Shown one piece after another: positions 33,268 to 41,794 of a stretch of DNA of 61,728 nucleotides. Every line of letters begins with the position of its first letter. The stretch's first letter is position 1. Source of the DNA: an uncultured Prevotellaceae bacterium (GTDB lineage Bacteria > Bacteroidota > Bacteroidia > Bacteroidales > Bacteroidaceae); assembly GCA_946185485.1 (NCBI GenBank), contig CAMHJQ010000003.1, forward strand, positions 89,883 to 151,610, read 5' to 3'. A model generated the notes under the pieces. The model did not search any database and was not told the DNA's origin. It saw nothing but the letters and a program-made list of their open reading frames with translations. Made by a program: the position numbers and the translations under genes.

Positions 33268-33340
33268 CGTGCCGTCCAACGACTTATCTTGCTGAATATC
33301 AATAAGTCAAGGACGGCACGGTTGGCGAAAAACCGTGCCG
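33268..33340. repeat. Two mutually exclusive GC-rich hairpins
   Basis: CCGTGCCGTCC (33268-33278) plus GACTTAT (33281-33287) pair with ATAAGTC (33302-33308) and GGACGGCACGG (33311-33321). The same CGGCACGG (33314-33321) can instead pair with CCGTGCCG at 33333-33340. It lies about 65 nt after the channel gene. Confidence 0.6.
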
Positions 33341-33467
33341 CTACTGTGCCGCCCTCACATTTCCTTTCAAAATCGCTACGAAGTAGCTGTAATCTGTGCA
33401 ATCTGTGGTAGTTTTCAGACTTGAAAGAGGGAAACGACTCCCTTGTGTAATTATTTGCCGCGAAATG

Positions 33468-33524
33468 GAGCCCGGCGCAAGAAAATTTCCTGCCCGTAGC
33501 AGGAAATTTTCTTGCGCCGGGCTC
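33468..33524. repeat. Perfect 26-bp-arm palindrome
   Basis: The left arm 33468-33493 (begins GAGCCCGGCGCAAGAAAATT) is matched exactly by 33499-33524, with a 5-nt loop CCGTA. It is related to the hairpin near 3437-3478. It is far longer than an ordinary terminator and has no T-run at the base. Confidence 0.8.
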
Positions 33525-33536
33525 TAAATGGCTCTG

Positions 33537-33590
33537 CTACGGGCTCTGATTGACGCCGCTACGGACTCTGATTGACGCCGCTACGGACTC
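33537..33590. repeat. 22-nt tandem repeat, about 2.5 copies
   Basis: Unit CTACGGACTCTGATTGACGC+CG at 33537-33558 (one mismatch), 33559-33580 and a partial copy 33581-33590. No spacers, so it is not a CRISPR. Confidence 0.7.
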
Positions 33591-33642
33591 CCTTCGCCAG
33601 TACGCAGAGCAGCATGTGATTTTACTCAACGCGAGGCTTGTT

Positions 33643-34074
33643 TCAGGGCTTGGCGGTTTTGAAGACGATGGTCTTGGGAAGCTTCTGCCATTTGCCGTTG
33701 TTGGGGACTTTGATGGGGCTTCCCGAGATGTGTTTCAGGACGTAGGTGGAGTCGTTGACGCGGACGATGTTGGCACTGAGGTCTTCGCTGCCGTAGTCGT
33801 TGATGAGTTGGACGACTGCCAACTTGTCATTCTTCATCTTGCACGAGGTGATGGGCCAGCAGAAGGTGTTGTGGAGCTTGCCCAGATAGCCTGGCAGCTT
33901 GCCGTAGAGTGCCTGACCGGGCACCTCGACGTCCTGGTCGTGGAAATTGATCTTCAGGTAGACATTAAATTCTTTGTTGAATAAATATCCTTGAAAATTC
34001 TTGTCTTCTTGCTGGGCTGATGCCGTTGTGCAGGCGAGAAACAAGACTATGGGAAGTAAAAAAATTCTTTTCAT
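33643..34074 (-). CDS. Small secreted protein of unknown function
   Basis: 143 residues. A signal peptide (MKRIFLLPIVLFLACTTASA) is followed by a beta-rich body of about 120 residues (NFQGYLFNKEFNVYLKINF, LHNTFCWPITSCKMKNDKLA) with two Cys that could pair. The family is not recognised. A -7 box at 34095-34102 supports expression from its own promoter, divergent from the glycogen synthase gene. Probably periplasmic. Confidence 0.7.
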   Translation of the reverse strand: MKRIFLLPIVLFLACTTASAQQEDKNFQGYLFNKEFNVYLKINFHDQDVEVPGQALYGKLPGYLGKLHNTFCWPITSCKMKNDKLAVVQLINDYGSEDLSANIVRVNDSTYVLKHISGSPIKVPNNGKWQKLPKTIVFKTAKP

Positions 34075-34094
34075 TTTGCTTGATGTTAACGGGG

Positions 34095-34102
34095 CAAAGG
34101 TA
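34095..34102 (-). promoter_or_regulatory. -7 box (TACCTTTG) for the small secreted protein gene
   Basis: The minus strand reads TACCTTTG 20 nt upstream of the ATG at 34074. Confidence 0.55.
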
Positions 34103-34178
34103 CTAAATCTAAATCAATAAATCGTTGACTAACTGAAAAATAAATCTTAAAACATGGTGGTTTTTAGTTTTTTTTAAG

Positions 34179-34186
34179 TAACTTTG
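34179..34186 (+). promoter_or_regulatory. -7 box (TAACTTTG) for the glycogen gene pair
   Basis: TAACTTTG 22 nt before the ATG at 34209, in a T-rich stretch. The -33 box is weak or absent. Confidence 0.5.
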
Positions 34187-34208
34187 CCCCCCAAATTAAT
34201 GGTATACT

Positions 34209-35876
34209 ATGTTAAAAAGTTATTTGAAGCCTGATTTTATCTTCGAATCGAGCTGGGAAGTATGCAACAAAGTTGGTGGTATCTATACCGTGCTGTCCTC
34301 TCGTGCGAAGACGCTGCAGGACGAAATGAAGGATCACATCATTTTTATTGGTCCCGATTTCTGGAAGGAGAAGGAAAGCCCGTACTTTAAGGAGGACAAG
34401 ACACTGCTGGCTGCCTGGCAGTGGGAGGCCAAGGAACAGGGACTGAAGGTCAGGGTAGGCCGTTGGACCGTTCCCGGCGAGCCGATTGCCGTGCTGGTGG
34501 ACTTCCAGCCTTACTTCGAACAGAAGAACGACATCTACTGCTGGCTGTGGGAGAACTACGGCGTGGACTCGCTGCATGCCTACGGTGACTACGATGAGGC
34601 GTCGATGTTCTCGTATGCTGCCGCCCTGGTGGTGGAGAGCCTGTACCAGTATATGTTTGATGGTTCGCAGTCACCGAAGGTTATCTACCATGCCAACGAG
34701 TGGATGTGCGGACTGGGTGCCCTATATATTAATAATAAGGTGCCGCAGATTGGCACGGTGTTTACGACGCATGCCACCAGCATAGGCCGTTCGATAGCCG
34801 GCAACCAGAAGCCGCTGTATGACTACCTGTTTGCCTATAACGGCGACCAGATGGCCGGAGAGCTGAACATGCAGTCGAAGCACTCGATAGAGAAGCAGAC
34901 GGCCATGCATGTGGACTGCTTCACAACGGTCAGCGACATCACTGCCAACGAGTGCAAGGAGTTGCTGGACAAGCCTGTCGACGTGGTGCTGCCCAACGGC
35001 TTCGACAACAGCTTCGTGCCCAAGGGTGCTGCTTTTTCACGGAAGCGCAAGGCAGCCCGCCGCCGTCTGCTGGAGGTTGCCAATGCACTGTTAGGCGAGC
35101 AGTTGGACGACGACACGCTGATTGTGTCGACCAGCGGACGCTATGAGTTCCGCAACAAGGGTATCGACGTGTTTGTGGAAGCCATGAACCGTCTGCTGCG
35201 CGACCGCGACCTGAAGAAGAAGGTGGTGGCGTTCATCGAGGTGCCCGGTTGGGTGGGTGAGCCGCGCCAGGACCTGCAGGAGCGCCTGAACGGCAGCGAT
35301 ACCTATACGACGCCGCTGGAGGTGCCCATGATTACGCACTGGCTGCACAACATGAGTCACGACAACGTGCTGAGCATGATGAAATACTACGACATGCACA
35401 ACCGCAAGGAGGAGAACGTGAAGGTCATCTTCCTGCCGTGCTACCTGGACGGACAGGACGGCATCGTCAACATGACCTACTACGACGTGGTGCTGGGCAA
35501 CGACCTCTGCGTCTATCCTTCGTACTACGAGCCGTGGGGCTACACACCGCTGGAGGCCGTGGCCTTCAAGGTGCCCTGCATCACCACCGACCTGGCTGGT
35601 TTCGGACTGTGGGCAAACAAGGAGTTCGGTCACTACGGCGAGCTGGAGGACGGTGTGAAGGTCATCCATCGTACGGACTACAACTACTCAGAGGTGGCCG
35701 ACGCCATCAAGGACACGGTCGCTGCGTTCTCTGCCATGACGCCCAAGGAGGTGGAGGCCTGCCGCAAGAAGGCTGACGCCCTGTCGAAGAAGGCGCTGTG
35801 GTCGGAGTTCATCGAGTACTACCACAAGGCCTACGACATCGCCCTGCGCAAGGCTGAAGAGAGAAATAAGAAATAA
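34209..35876 (+). CDS. Glycogen synthase, GT3-like
   Basis: 555 residues. The N-terminus FIFESSWEVCNKVGGIYTVL resembles eukaryote-type (GT3) glycogen synthases rather than bacterial GlgA (GT5). Later segments HANEWMCGLGALYI, FTTHATSIGRS, LPNGFDN and the donor-site PSYYEPWGYTPLEA complete the GT-B fold with the conserved Glu. It extends alpha-1,4-glucan from a nucleotide sugar, either UDP- or ADP-glucose. The phosphorylase gene starts 28 nt after the stop, so glycogen building and breakdown enzymes are probably co-expressed from the box at 34179-34186. Confidence 0.9.
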   Translation: MLKSYLKPDFIFESSWEVCNKVGGIYTVLSSRAKTLQDEMKDHIIFIGPDFWKEKESPYFKEDKTLLAAWQWEAKEQGLKVRVGRWTVPGEPIAVLVDFQPYFEQKNDIYCWLWENYGVDSLHAYGDYDEASMFSYAAALVVESLYQYMFDGSQSPKVIYHANEWMCGLGALYINNKVPQIGTVFTTHATSIGRSIAGNQKPLYDYLFAYNGDQMAGELNMQSKHSIEKQTAMHVDCFTTVSDITANECKELLDKPVDVVLPNGFDNSFVPKGAAFSRKRKAARRRLLEVANALLGEQLDDDTLIVSTSGRYEFRNKGIDVFVEAMNRLLRDRDLKKKVVAFIEVPGWVGEPRQDLQERLNGSDTYTTPLEVPMITHWLHNMSHDNVLSMMKYYDMHNRKEENVKVIFLPCYLDGQDGIVNMTYYDVVLGNDLCVYPSYYEPWGYTPLEAVAFKVPCITTDLAGFGLWANKEFGHYGELEDGVKVIHRTDYNYSEVADAIKDTVAAFSAMTPKEVEACRKKADALSKKALWSEFIEYYHKAYDIALRKAEERNKK

Positions 35877-35904
35877 ATAAAACAAGTTACATTTTTGATA
35901 AATT

Positions 35905-38484
35905 ATGAAAATTAAAGCTGACTATGCAAATGCTCCGCAGTGGAAGGATCTGATTGTGAAGTCGAGTCTTCCCGAGCAACTGAAGTGTTTGGACGAGATT
36001 GCCCACAATATGTGGTGGGTATGGAACTTCGAGGCACGTGACTTGTTCCGTGACCTTGACCCTGAGATTTACCATGATGTAAAGCATAATCCCGTGATGC
36101 TGCTGGAGCGTCTGACCTTTGACCGCAAGGAGCAAATCCTGAAGGACAAGTCGCTGATGAAGCGCGTGAAGGACGTGTACGCCCAGTTCCGTGCCTACAT
36201 GGATGTGAAGCCCGACAGCAAGCGCCCCTCGGTGGCTTACTTCTGCATGGAGTATGGTATCCACTCGGCCCTGAAGATCTACAGCGGCGGTCTGGGCATG
36301 CTCGCCGGTGACTACGTGAAGGAGGCTTCCGACTCGAACGTCGACATGTGCGCCGTCGGTTTCCTCTATCGCTTCGGCTACTTCACCCAGTCGCTGAGCA
36401 TGGACGGACAGCAGATTGCCAACTACGAGACGCAGAACTTCGGTTCGCTGCCCATTGAGCGCCAGCTCGACAAGGACGGCAACCCGATGGTCATCGACGT
36501 CCCCTATACCAACTATCAGGTGCATGCCTACGTGTGGCGTGTCAACGTCGGCCGTGTCAAGCTCTATCTGCTGGATACCGACAACGAGATGAACTCCGAC
36601 TTTGACAAACCCATCACCCACGCCCTCTATGGTGGCGACTGGGAGAACCGTCTGAAGCAGGAAATCCTGCTGGGTATCGGCGGTATGCTGCTGCTGAAGA
36701 AGCTGGGCATCAAGAAGGATGTCTACCACTGCAACGAGGGTCACGCTGCCCTCTGCAACCTGCAGCGCCTGTGCGACTACATCGAGGAGGACGGCCTGAA
36801 CTTCAACCAGGCTCTGGAGCTGGTACGTGCCAGCGGCCTGTATACCGTTCACACCCCCGTGCCCGCTGGTCACGACTACTTCGACGAGGGTCTGTTTGGC
36901 AAGTACATGGGTGGCTATCCCCAGAAGCTCGGCATCTCGTGGGACGAGTTCATCGGCATGGGTCGTACCAACCCCGACGACCACAGCGAGAAGTTCTGTA
37001 TGTCGACCTTCGCCTGCAACACCTGTCAGGAGGTCAACGGCGTCAGCTGGCTCCACGGTGAGGTGTCGAAGAAGATGTTTGCCCCCATCTGGCAGGGCTA
37101 CTATCCCTCAGAGAACCACGTGGGCTATGTCACCAACGGTGTCCACTTCCCCACCTGGGCTGCTGCCGAGTGGCGTGCCGTCTATGGCAAGTACTTCGAC
37201 AAGAGCTTTATGAGCGACCAGTCGAACGAAGATATCTGGCACGGCATCTACAACTGTCCCGATGAGGAGATTTGGGCTACCCGCCAGGCTTTGAAGGCTA
37301 AGCTGTTTGAATATATCAAGGTACAGTTCCAGGAGACCTGGCTGAAGAACCAGGGTGATCCCGCACGCGTCGTGAAACTCGTTGAGCGCTTCAACCCCAA
37401 CGCACTGGTCATCGGCTTCTGCCGTCGCTTTGCTACCTACAAGCGTGCTCACCTGCTGTTCACCGACCTGGACCGTCTGGATAAGATTGTGAACAATCCC
37501 GATCGTCCGGTGGTATTCCTCTTTGCCGGTAAGGCTCACCCCGCCGACGGAGCCGGCCAGGGACTCATCAAGAAGATTTTCGAAATCTCGCAGATGCCTC
37601 AGTTCCAGGGTAAGGTCATCTTCCTCGAGGACTACGACTTCCTGCTGGCTCGCCGCCTGGTATCAGGTGTCGACATCTGGATGAACACCCCGACACGTCC
37701 GTTGGAGGCTTCCGGTACGTCTGGCGAGAAGGCCGAGATGAACGGTGTCGTCAACCTGTCGGTGAAGGACGGCTGGTGGCTGGAGGGCTATCGCGAGGGT
37801 GCCGGATGGGCACTCACCGAGAAGCGCACCTATCAGAACCAGGGCTATCAGGACCAGCTCGACGCTGCCACCATCTATAGCTTGCTGGAGAACGAGATAG
37901 TTCCTCTCTATTATGACAAGGACAAGAAGACCGGCATCTCAAAGGGCTGGATCAAGGTGGTCAAGAACTCGATTGCCCAGATTGCTCCCCACTATACGAT
38001 GAAGCGTCAGCTGGACGACTACTATTCGAAGTTCTACGAGAAGGAGGCCAAGCGCTTCAAGGAACTCGCCAAGAACGACTACCGTCTGGCCAAGGATATC
38101 GCCCAGTGGAAGGAAGCTGTCGCTGAGCGATGGGATGCCATCAACGTCGTCAGCTGCGAGTGGAACTTCCCCGCTACTGGTTGCGAGGCCGGACGGAAGT
38201 ACGACATCAAGTATGTCATCAACGAGCAGGGTCTCGACGATGCCGTAGGACTGGAGAAGGTGAACGTCTGCATCGACAAGGACGGCAATGAGAAGGTGTT
38301 CTCCGTAGAGCCGCTGAAGATGACAGGTCACGAAGGCAACAACTACACCTTCGAGGCCACCCTATCGCCCAGCCAGTTCGGCCAGTACAAGAGTGCCATC
38401 CGCATGTACCCGAAGAACAAGAACCTGCCTCACCGTCAGGACTTCTGCTACGTGAAGTGGCTGGAGCTGCCCGCTACCGCCTAA
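35905..38484 (+). CDS. glgP: Alpha-glucan phosphorylase (glycogen phosphorylase family)
   Basis: 859 residues. Residues 1-120 match the N-terminal domain (DUF3417) of the short TIGR02094-type alpha-glucan phosphorylases ([16 protein letters not shown]). Catalytic segments include [47 protein letters not shown] and the PLP-binding [14 protein letters not shown]. It releases glucose-1-phosphate from glycogen. A clear intrinsic terminator lies right after the stop. Confidence 0.92.
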   Translation: MKIKADYANAPQWKDLIVKSSLPEQLKCLDEIAHNMWWVWNFEARDLFRDLDPEIYHDVKHNPVMLLERLTFDRKEQILKDKSLMKRVKDVYAQFRAYMDVKPDSKRPSVAYFCMEYGIHSALKIYSGGLGMLAGDYVKEASDSNVDMCAVGFLYRFGYFTQSLSMDGQQIANYETQNFGSLPIERQLDKDGNPMVIDVPYTNYQVHAYVWRVNVGRVKLYLLDTDNEMNSDFDKPITHALYGGDWENRLKQEILLGIGGMLLLKKLGIKKDVYHCNEGHAALCNLQRLCDYIEEDGLNFNQALELVRASGLYTVHTPVPAGHDYFDEGLFGKYMGGYPQKLGISWDEFIGMGRTNPDDHSEKFCMSTFACNTCQEVNGVSWLHGEVSKKMFAPIWQGYYPSENHVGYVTNGVHFPTWAAAEWRAVYGKYFDKSFMSDQSNEDIWHGIYNCPDEEIWATRQALKAKLFEYIKVQFQETWLKNQGDPARVVKLVERFNPNALVIGFCRRFATYKRAHLLFTDLDRLDKIVNNPDRPVVFLFAGKAHPADGAGQGLIKKIFEISQMPQFQGKVIFLEDYDFLLARRLVSGVDIWMNTPTRPLEASGTSGEKAEMNGVVNLSVKDGWWLEGYREGAGWALTEKRTYQNQGYQDQLDAATIYSLLENEIVPLYYDKDKKTGISKGWIKVVKNSIAQIAPHYTMKRQLDDYYSKFYEKEAKRFKELAKNDYRLAKDIAQWKEAVAERWDAINVVSCEWNFPATGCEAGRKYDIKYVINEQGLDDAVGLEKVNVCIDKDGNEKVFSVEPLKMTGHEGNNYTFEATLSPSQFGQYKSAIRMYPKNKNLPHRQDFCYVKWLELPATA

Positions 38485-38506
38485 GGCAAGGGTGATAACA
38501 TAAGAT

Positions 38507-38544
38507 AAAAACAGGGTTTGGAATGTTCCAAACCCTGTTTTTTT
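38507..38544. terminator. Bidirectional intrinsic terminator
   Basis: A stem of about 13 bp, ACAGGGTTTGGAA (38511-38523) with 38526-38538, flanked by A4 on the left and a T-run on the right. It serves glgP from the left and the DUF4923/clpC unit from the right. Confidence 0.9.
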
Positions 38545-38564
38545 CCGATGCTTCCGGCTATGTT

Positions 38565-39191
38565 TTATTTACCCATGTCGAAGCCGAAGCGGATGCCGTC
38601 GTAGTTCTTGCTGAGCTCACCAATCTTCTGGATGGTGGTGTCGCCGCTGAAGGCAGCCATGGTCTGCAGGACGGTGAGCAGCTTCTTCGACTCGAAGAGG
38701 ATGGAGATGCCGCCGTACTCGCGCTTGGCATAGCAGTTGAAGTTGAGCAGCAGCGTCTTGAGCGTTATCAGGGCCTTGGCCTCGTCGAAGGTGTACTGGC
38801 CGCTGAACGACTTGCCAGCGATGGTGGCTGCGAAGGTCATGTCCTGGTTGAACGTGATGCGGGTGTTGCTGGAGTTGATGCCTACCTTCTTGAAGTAGGG
38901 CTCCATCTCCTGTTCCGCCTTGGTGGCTGCCACCTCACCGCCAGCCTTGGCCAGCAGGTTCTCGCTGGTGAAGGCACAGCCGGGACCCCTGTATGTCCAG
39001 GTGCCTATCAGTCCCTGTTGGGTGACCTTGTCCATGCCGATGACGCTGGAGAATACGTTGGCTACGGTGCCTCCGCTGCCAATGGTGCTCAGAACCTGTC
39101 CCCAGTTGGAGGACGAACTGCACGATACGAACGTGATGCCGACGCATGCTACTGCCAGCATGGTGGTGATGGTTGTCTTGATGGATTTCAT
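38565..39191 (-). CDS. DUF4923 family lipoprotein
   Basis: 208 residues. A signal peptide ends in a lipobox-like FVSC, with Cys24 then a Ser-rich stretch. The mature body (TWTYRGPGCAFTSENLLA, FNQDMTFAATIAGKSFSGQY) fits DUF4923, a Bacteroidales family of unknown function with a lipocalin-like beta fold. Its start overlaps the clpC stop by 4 nt (ATGA), so translation is coupled to clpC. The reason for the coupling is unknown. Confidence 0.82.
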   Translation of the reverse strand: MKSIKTTITTMLAVACVGITFVSCSSSSNWGQVLSTIGSGGTVANVFSSVIGMDKVTQQGLIGTWTYRGPGCAFTSENLLAKAGGEVAATKAEQEMEPYFKKVGINSSNTRITFNQDMTFAATIAGKSFSGQYTFDEAKALITLKTLLLNFNCYAKREYGGISILFESKKLLTVLQTMAAFSGDTTIQKIGELSKNYDGIRFGFDMGK

Positions 39192-41725
39192 ATTGCTTGA
39201 TGATTAAATGTGAGTTCGTCCTTGTCTGCCTCCTTGGTGATGCGGATGACGGCACCCTGCGCCAGGTCGCCATTGACGATGAGTTCCGAGATGCCGTCCT
39301 CGATGTAGGTCTGGATGGCACGCTTCAGCGGACGGGCGCCAAACTGCACGTCGTAGCCCTTCTCAGCCACAAACTGCTTGGCCTCGTCGCTCAGCTCCAT
39401 CTGGTAGCCCAGCTCGCCGATGCGCCGGTAGAGCCCCTTCAGCTCCACGTCGATAATCTGCTTGATGGCGTCGAGGTCCAGCTGGTCGAAGGTGATGATC
39501 TCGTCCAGGCGGTTCAGGAACTCGGGCGAGAACTGCTTCGACAGCGCCTTCTGCACAATCTGGCGGGCGTGCTCCTTGTCCTTCTCGTCCAGGGCGAGGG
39601 CAGACGTCGATGCTGCGCTGAAGCCCACGCCGCGCCCGAAGTCCTTCAGCTGGCGGGTGCCGGCATTGGAGGTCATGATGATGACCGTGTTGCGGAAGTC
39701 CACGAAGCGGCCGTTGCCATCGGTCAGGCGTCCCTCGTCCAGCACCTGCAACAGCAGGTTGAAGACGTTGCCATGAGCCTTCTCTATCTCGTCGAGCAGG
39801 ACGATGGAGTAGGGGTGGCGGCGCACCCGCTCCGTCAGCTGGCCGCCCTCCTCGTAGCCCACGTAGCCCGGAGGGGCACCGATGAGGCGCGACACGTTGA
39901 ACGACTCGGTATATTCGCTCATGTCGATGCGGATGAGTGCGTCGGCAGAGCCGAACATGAACTCTGCCAGTTTCTTGGCCAGATAGGTCTTGCCCACACC
40001 CGTGGGGCCGAGGAACATGAAGACGCCGATGGGGTGGTTGGGATCCTTCAGTCCTACGCGGTTGCGCTGGATGGCACGTACCATCTTGTCGATGGCCTTG
40101 TCCTGGGCGATGACGTGCGACTTCAGGTCCTGTGCCATGCCCTTCAGGCGGACACCCTCTTCCTGTGCCATGCGCTGTACGGGTACGCCCGTCATCATCG
40201 ACACCACGTCGGCCACCTGTTCGGCCGTCACCTCCTGGCGCACGTCCACCTCGCCGCTGAGCCACTTCTGGTTCAGTTCCTGCAGTTCGCGGTTGAGCAC
40301 CGTCTCGCGGTCGCGGTAGCTGGCCGCCAACTCGAAGTTCTGGTTGCCGACCGCCTGCTGCTTGCGCTCCTTGACCTGTTTGATCTCCTTCTCCTTCTCC
40401 GTAATCTCGGGCGGGATGTTGGCATTCTGCAGGTGTACGCGTGCCCCCGTCTCGTCCATGGCGTCGATAGCCTTGTCGGGCATGAAGCGGTCTGTCACGT
40501 AGCGGGCTGTCAGTTTGACACATGCCTCCAGGGCCTCGTCAGTATAGGTGACATGGTGGTGGTACTCATAGCGTCCGCGCACGTTCTTCAGAATCTGCAG
40601 CGTCTCCTCGTCGGTGGTAGGCTCTACCAGCACCTTCTGGAAGCGGCGTTCCAAGGCTCCGTCCTTCTCGATGGAGTTGCGATATTCGTCGAGTGTGGTA
40701 GCTCCGATGCACTGGATGGTGCCGCGTGCCAGAGCGGGCTTCAGAATGTTGGCAGCATCCATCGTGCCGGCTGCCGAGCCCGCACCAATCATGGTGTGTA
40801 TCTCGTCGATAAATATAATGATATCAGGGTTTTGCTCCAGTTCCTTGACGAGCATCTTCATGCGCTCCTCGAACTGTCCGCGGTACTTGGTACCTGCTAC
40901 CACCCCCGTCATGTCGAGCGTGATGATGCGTTTGTTGAAGAGCATGGGCGAGCAGTGGCGCGAGGCTATCATCTGGGCCAGTCCCTCGACGATGGCACTC
41001 TTGCCGACACCCGGTTCGCCAATGAGGATGGGGTTGTTCTTCTTGCGCCGGCCGAGGATTTCGATGACGCGCTGTATCTCGCGCTCACGACCGACACACG
41101 GGTCGAGCTTCGACTCCAGGGCCTGTTGGGTCAGGTCGGTGCCGAAATTGTCGAGCACGGGTGTCTTCGACTTCGTCTGTTTAGTCTGGGTGGTGGTGGC
41201 TTTGCTGCCGGCAGAACCGTTGGACGCCTGGCTGTCGCCAGTGGCGCTCTCCTCCTCCTCGTAGTCTTCCTCGGGCAGTCCTACGCCATTCTTGACGCTG
41301 AGCATGGTCAGCGCATCTTCGTAGTTCATGTTGTTCATTTCCAATATTTGTTTAGCACCGTTGTCGGCAGCATCGTGCAGGATGGCCAGCAGCACATGTT
41401 GTTCCTCCACGCGGGTGGAGCGCTGCAGGCGTGCCTCGAGCACAGCCAACTTCAGGATGTTGCTGGCTTTCTCGTTGAGTACCAGCTGTTGTGTATAGAT
41501 GGGGTGTCCGATCTCGTCTTCCCGCACACGGGCCTCGAGTGCCGTCTTGACATTCTGCATGTTGATGTCGAGTCGCTGCAGGATGTCGATGACGGGCCCC
41601 TCCTTCAGTCGCAGCAGTCCCAGCAGCAGGTGCTCGGGAGCCACGCTCTGGCTGGCGAGCCGGGCGGCCTCCTCCCGGGAGTAGGCGAGGATTTCGGAAA
41701 CCTTGGGTGAGAATTGACTTGTCAC
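39188..41725 (-). CDS. clpC: ATP-dependent Clp protease ATP-binding subunit ClpC
   Basis: 845 residues, Hsp100 unfoldase. An N-terminal Clp_N repeat domain (about 1-150), a linker rich in Thr/Lys/Gln, AAA-1 with Walker A GEPGVGKSA and Walker B IIFIDEIHT, a middle region with an UVR-like coiled coil, and AAA-2 with GPTGVGKTYLAKKL and VLLDEIEKAH. Expected to feed substrates to ClpP. The start is GTG at 41725. A near-perfect 28-nt palindrome at 41754-41781 sits about 28 nt upstream. The DUF4923 gene is translationally coupled at the 3' end. Confidence 0.94.
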   Translation of the reverse strand: MTSQFSPKVSEILAYSREEAARLASQSVAPEHLLLGLLRLKEGPVIDILQRLDINMQNVKTALEARVREDEIGHPIYTQQLVLNEKASNILKLAVLEARLQRSTRVEEQHVLLAILHDAADNGAKQILEMNNMNYEDALTMLSVKNGVGLPEEDYEEEESATGDSQASNGSAGSKATTTQTKQTKSKTPVLDNFGTDLTQQALESKLDPCVGREREIQRVIEILGRRKKNNPILIGEPGVGKSAIVEGLAQMIASRHCSPMLFNKRIITLDMTGVVAGTKYRGQFEERMKMLVKELEQNPDIIIFIDEIHTMIGAGSAAGTMDAANILKPALARGTIQCIGATTLDEYRNSIEKDGALERRFQKVLVEPTTDEETLQILKNVRGRYEYHHHVTYTDEALEACVKLTARYVTDRFMPDKAIDAMDETGARVHLQNANIPPEITEKEKEIKQVKERKQQAVGNQNFELAASYRDRETVLNRELQELNQKWLSGEVDVRQEVTAEQVADVVSMMTGVPVQRMAQEEGVRLKGMAQDLKSHVIAQDKAIDKMVRAIQRNRVGLKDPNHPIGVFMFLGPTGVGKTYLAKKLAEFMFGSADALIRIDMSEYTESFNVSRLIGAPPGYVGYEEGGQLTERVRRHPYSIVLLDEIEKAHGNVFNLLLQVLDEGRLTDGNGRFVDFRNTVIIMTSNAGTRQLKDFGRGVGFSAASTSALALDEKDKEHARQIVQKALSKQFSPEFLNRLDEIITFDQLDLDAIKQIIDVELKGLYRRIGELGYQMELSDEAKQFVAEKGYDVQFGARPLKRAIQTYIEDGISELIVNGDLAQGAVIRITKEADKDELTFNHQAI

Positions 41726-41753
41726 TATTTCTTCTTTTTTTTCGTTCGTAATA

Positions 41754-41781
41754 ACGTTATAGCGTCATGACGCGATAACGT
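41754..41781. promoter_or_regulatory. Palindrome upstream of clpC, operator candidate or repeat
   Basis: ACGTTATAGCGTCA followed directly by TGACGCGATAACGT; one mismatch in 14 pairs and no loop. It lies between the ABC-gene stop (41795) and the clpC GTG (41725). Its closeness to clpC suggests a repressor site, but similar ATAACGT-type short repeats occur in related genomes, so the role is open. Confidence 0.45.
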
Positions 41782-41794
41782 CCTGATGGGAAAA

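Larger units (their letters stand above)
33204..33642. other. 439-nt gap without a gene; hairpin repeats
   Basis: No supported coding sequence. It contains a pair of competing hairpins (33268-33340), an AATCTGTGCAATCTGTGG micro-repeat (about 33392-33411), a perfect 26-bp-arm palindrome (33468-33524) and a 22-nt tandem repeat (33537-33590). Confidence 0.7.

Noticed and set aside
33537..33590. 22-nt repeat considered as a CRISPR array
   Set aside because: Units are directly adjacent without spacers, and no cas genes are nearby.
39197..41710. 837-codon open frame on the + strand opposite clpC
   Set aside because: It mirrors clpC codon by codon. The protein is Leu/Val/His-rich with no domain, and clpC has full motifs on the other strand. 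It is an antisense shadow of GC-biased codons.
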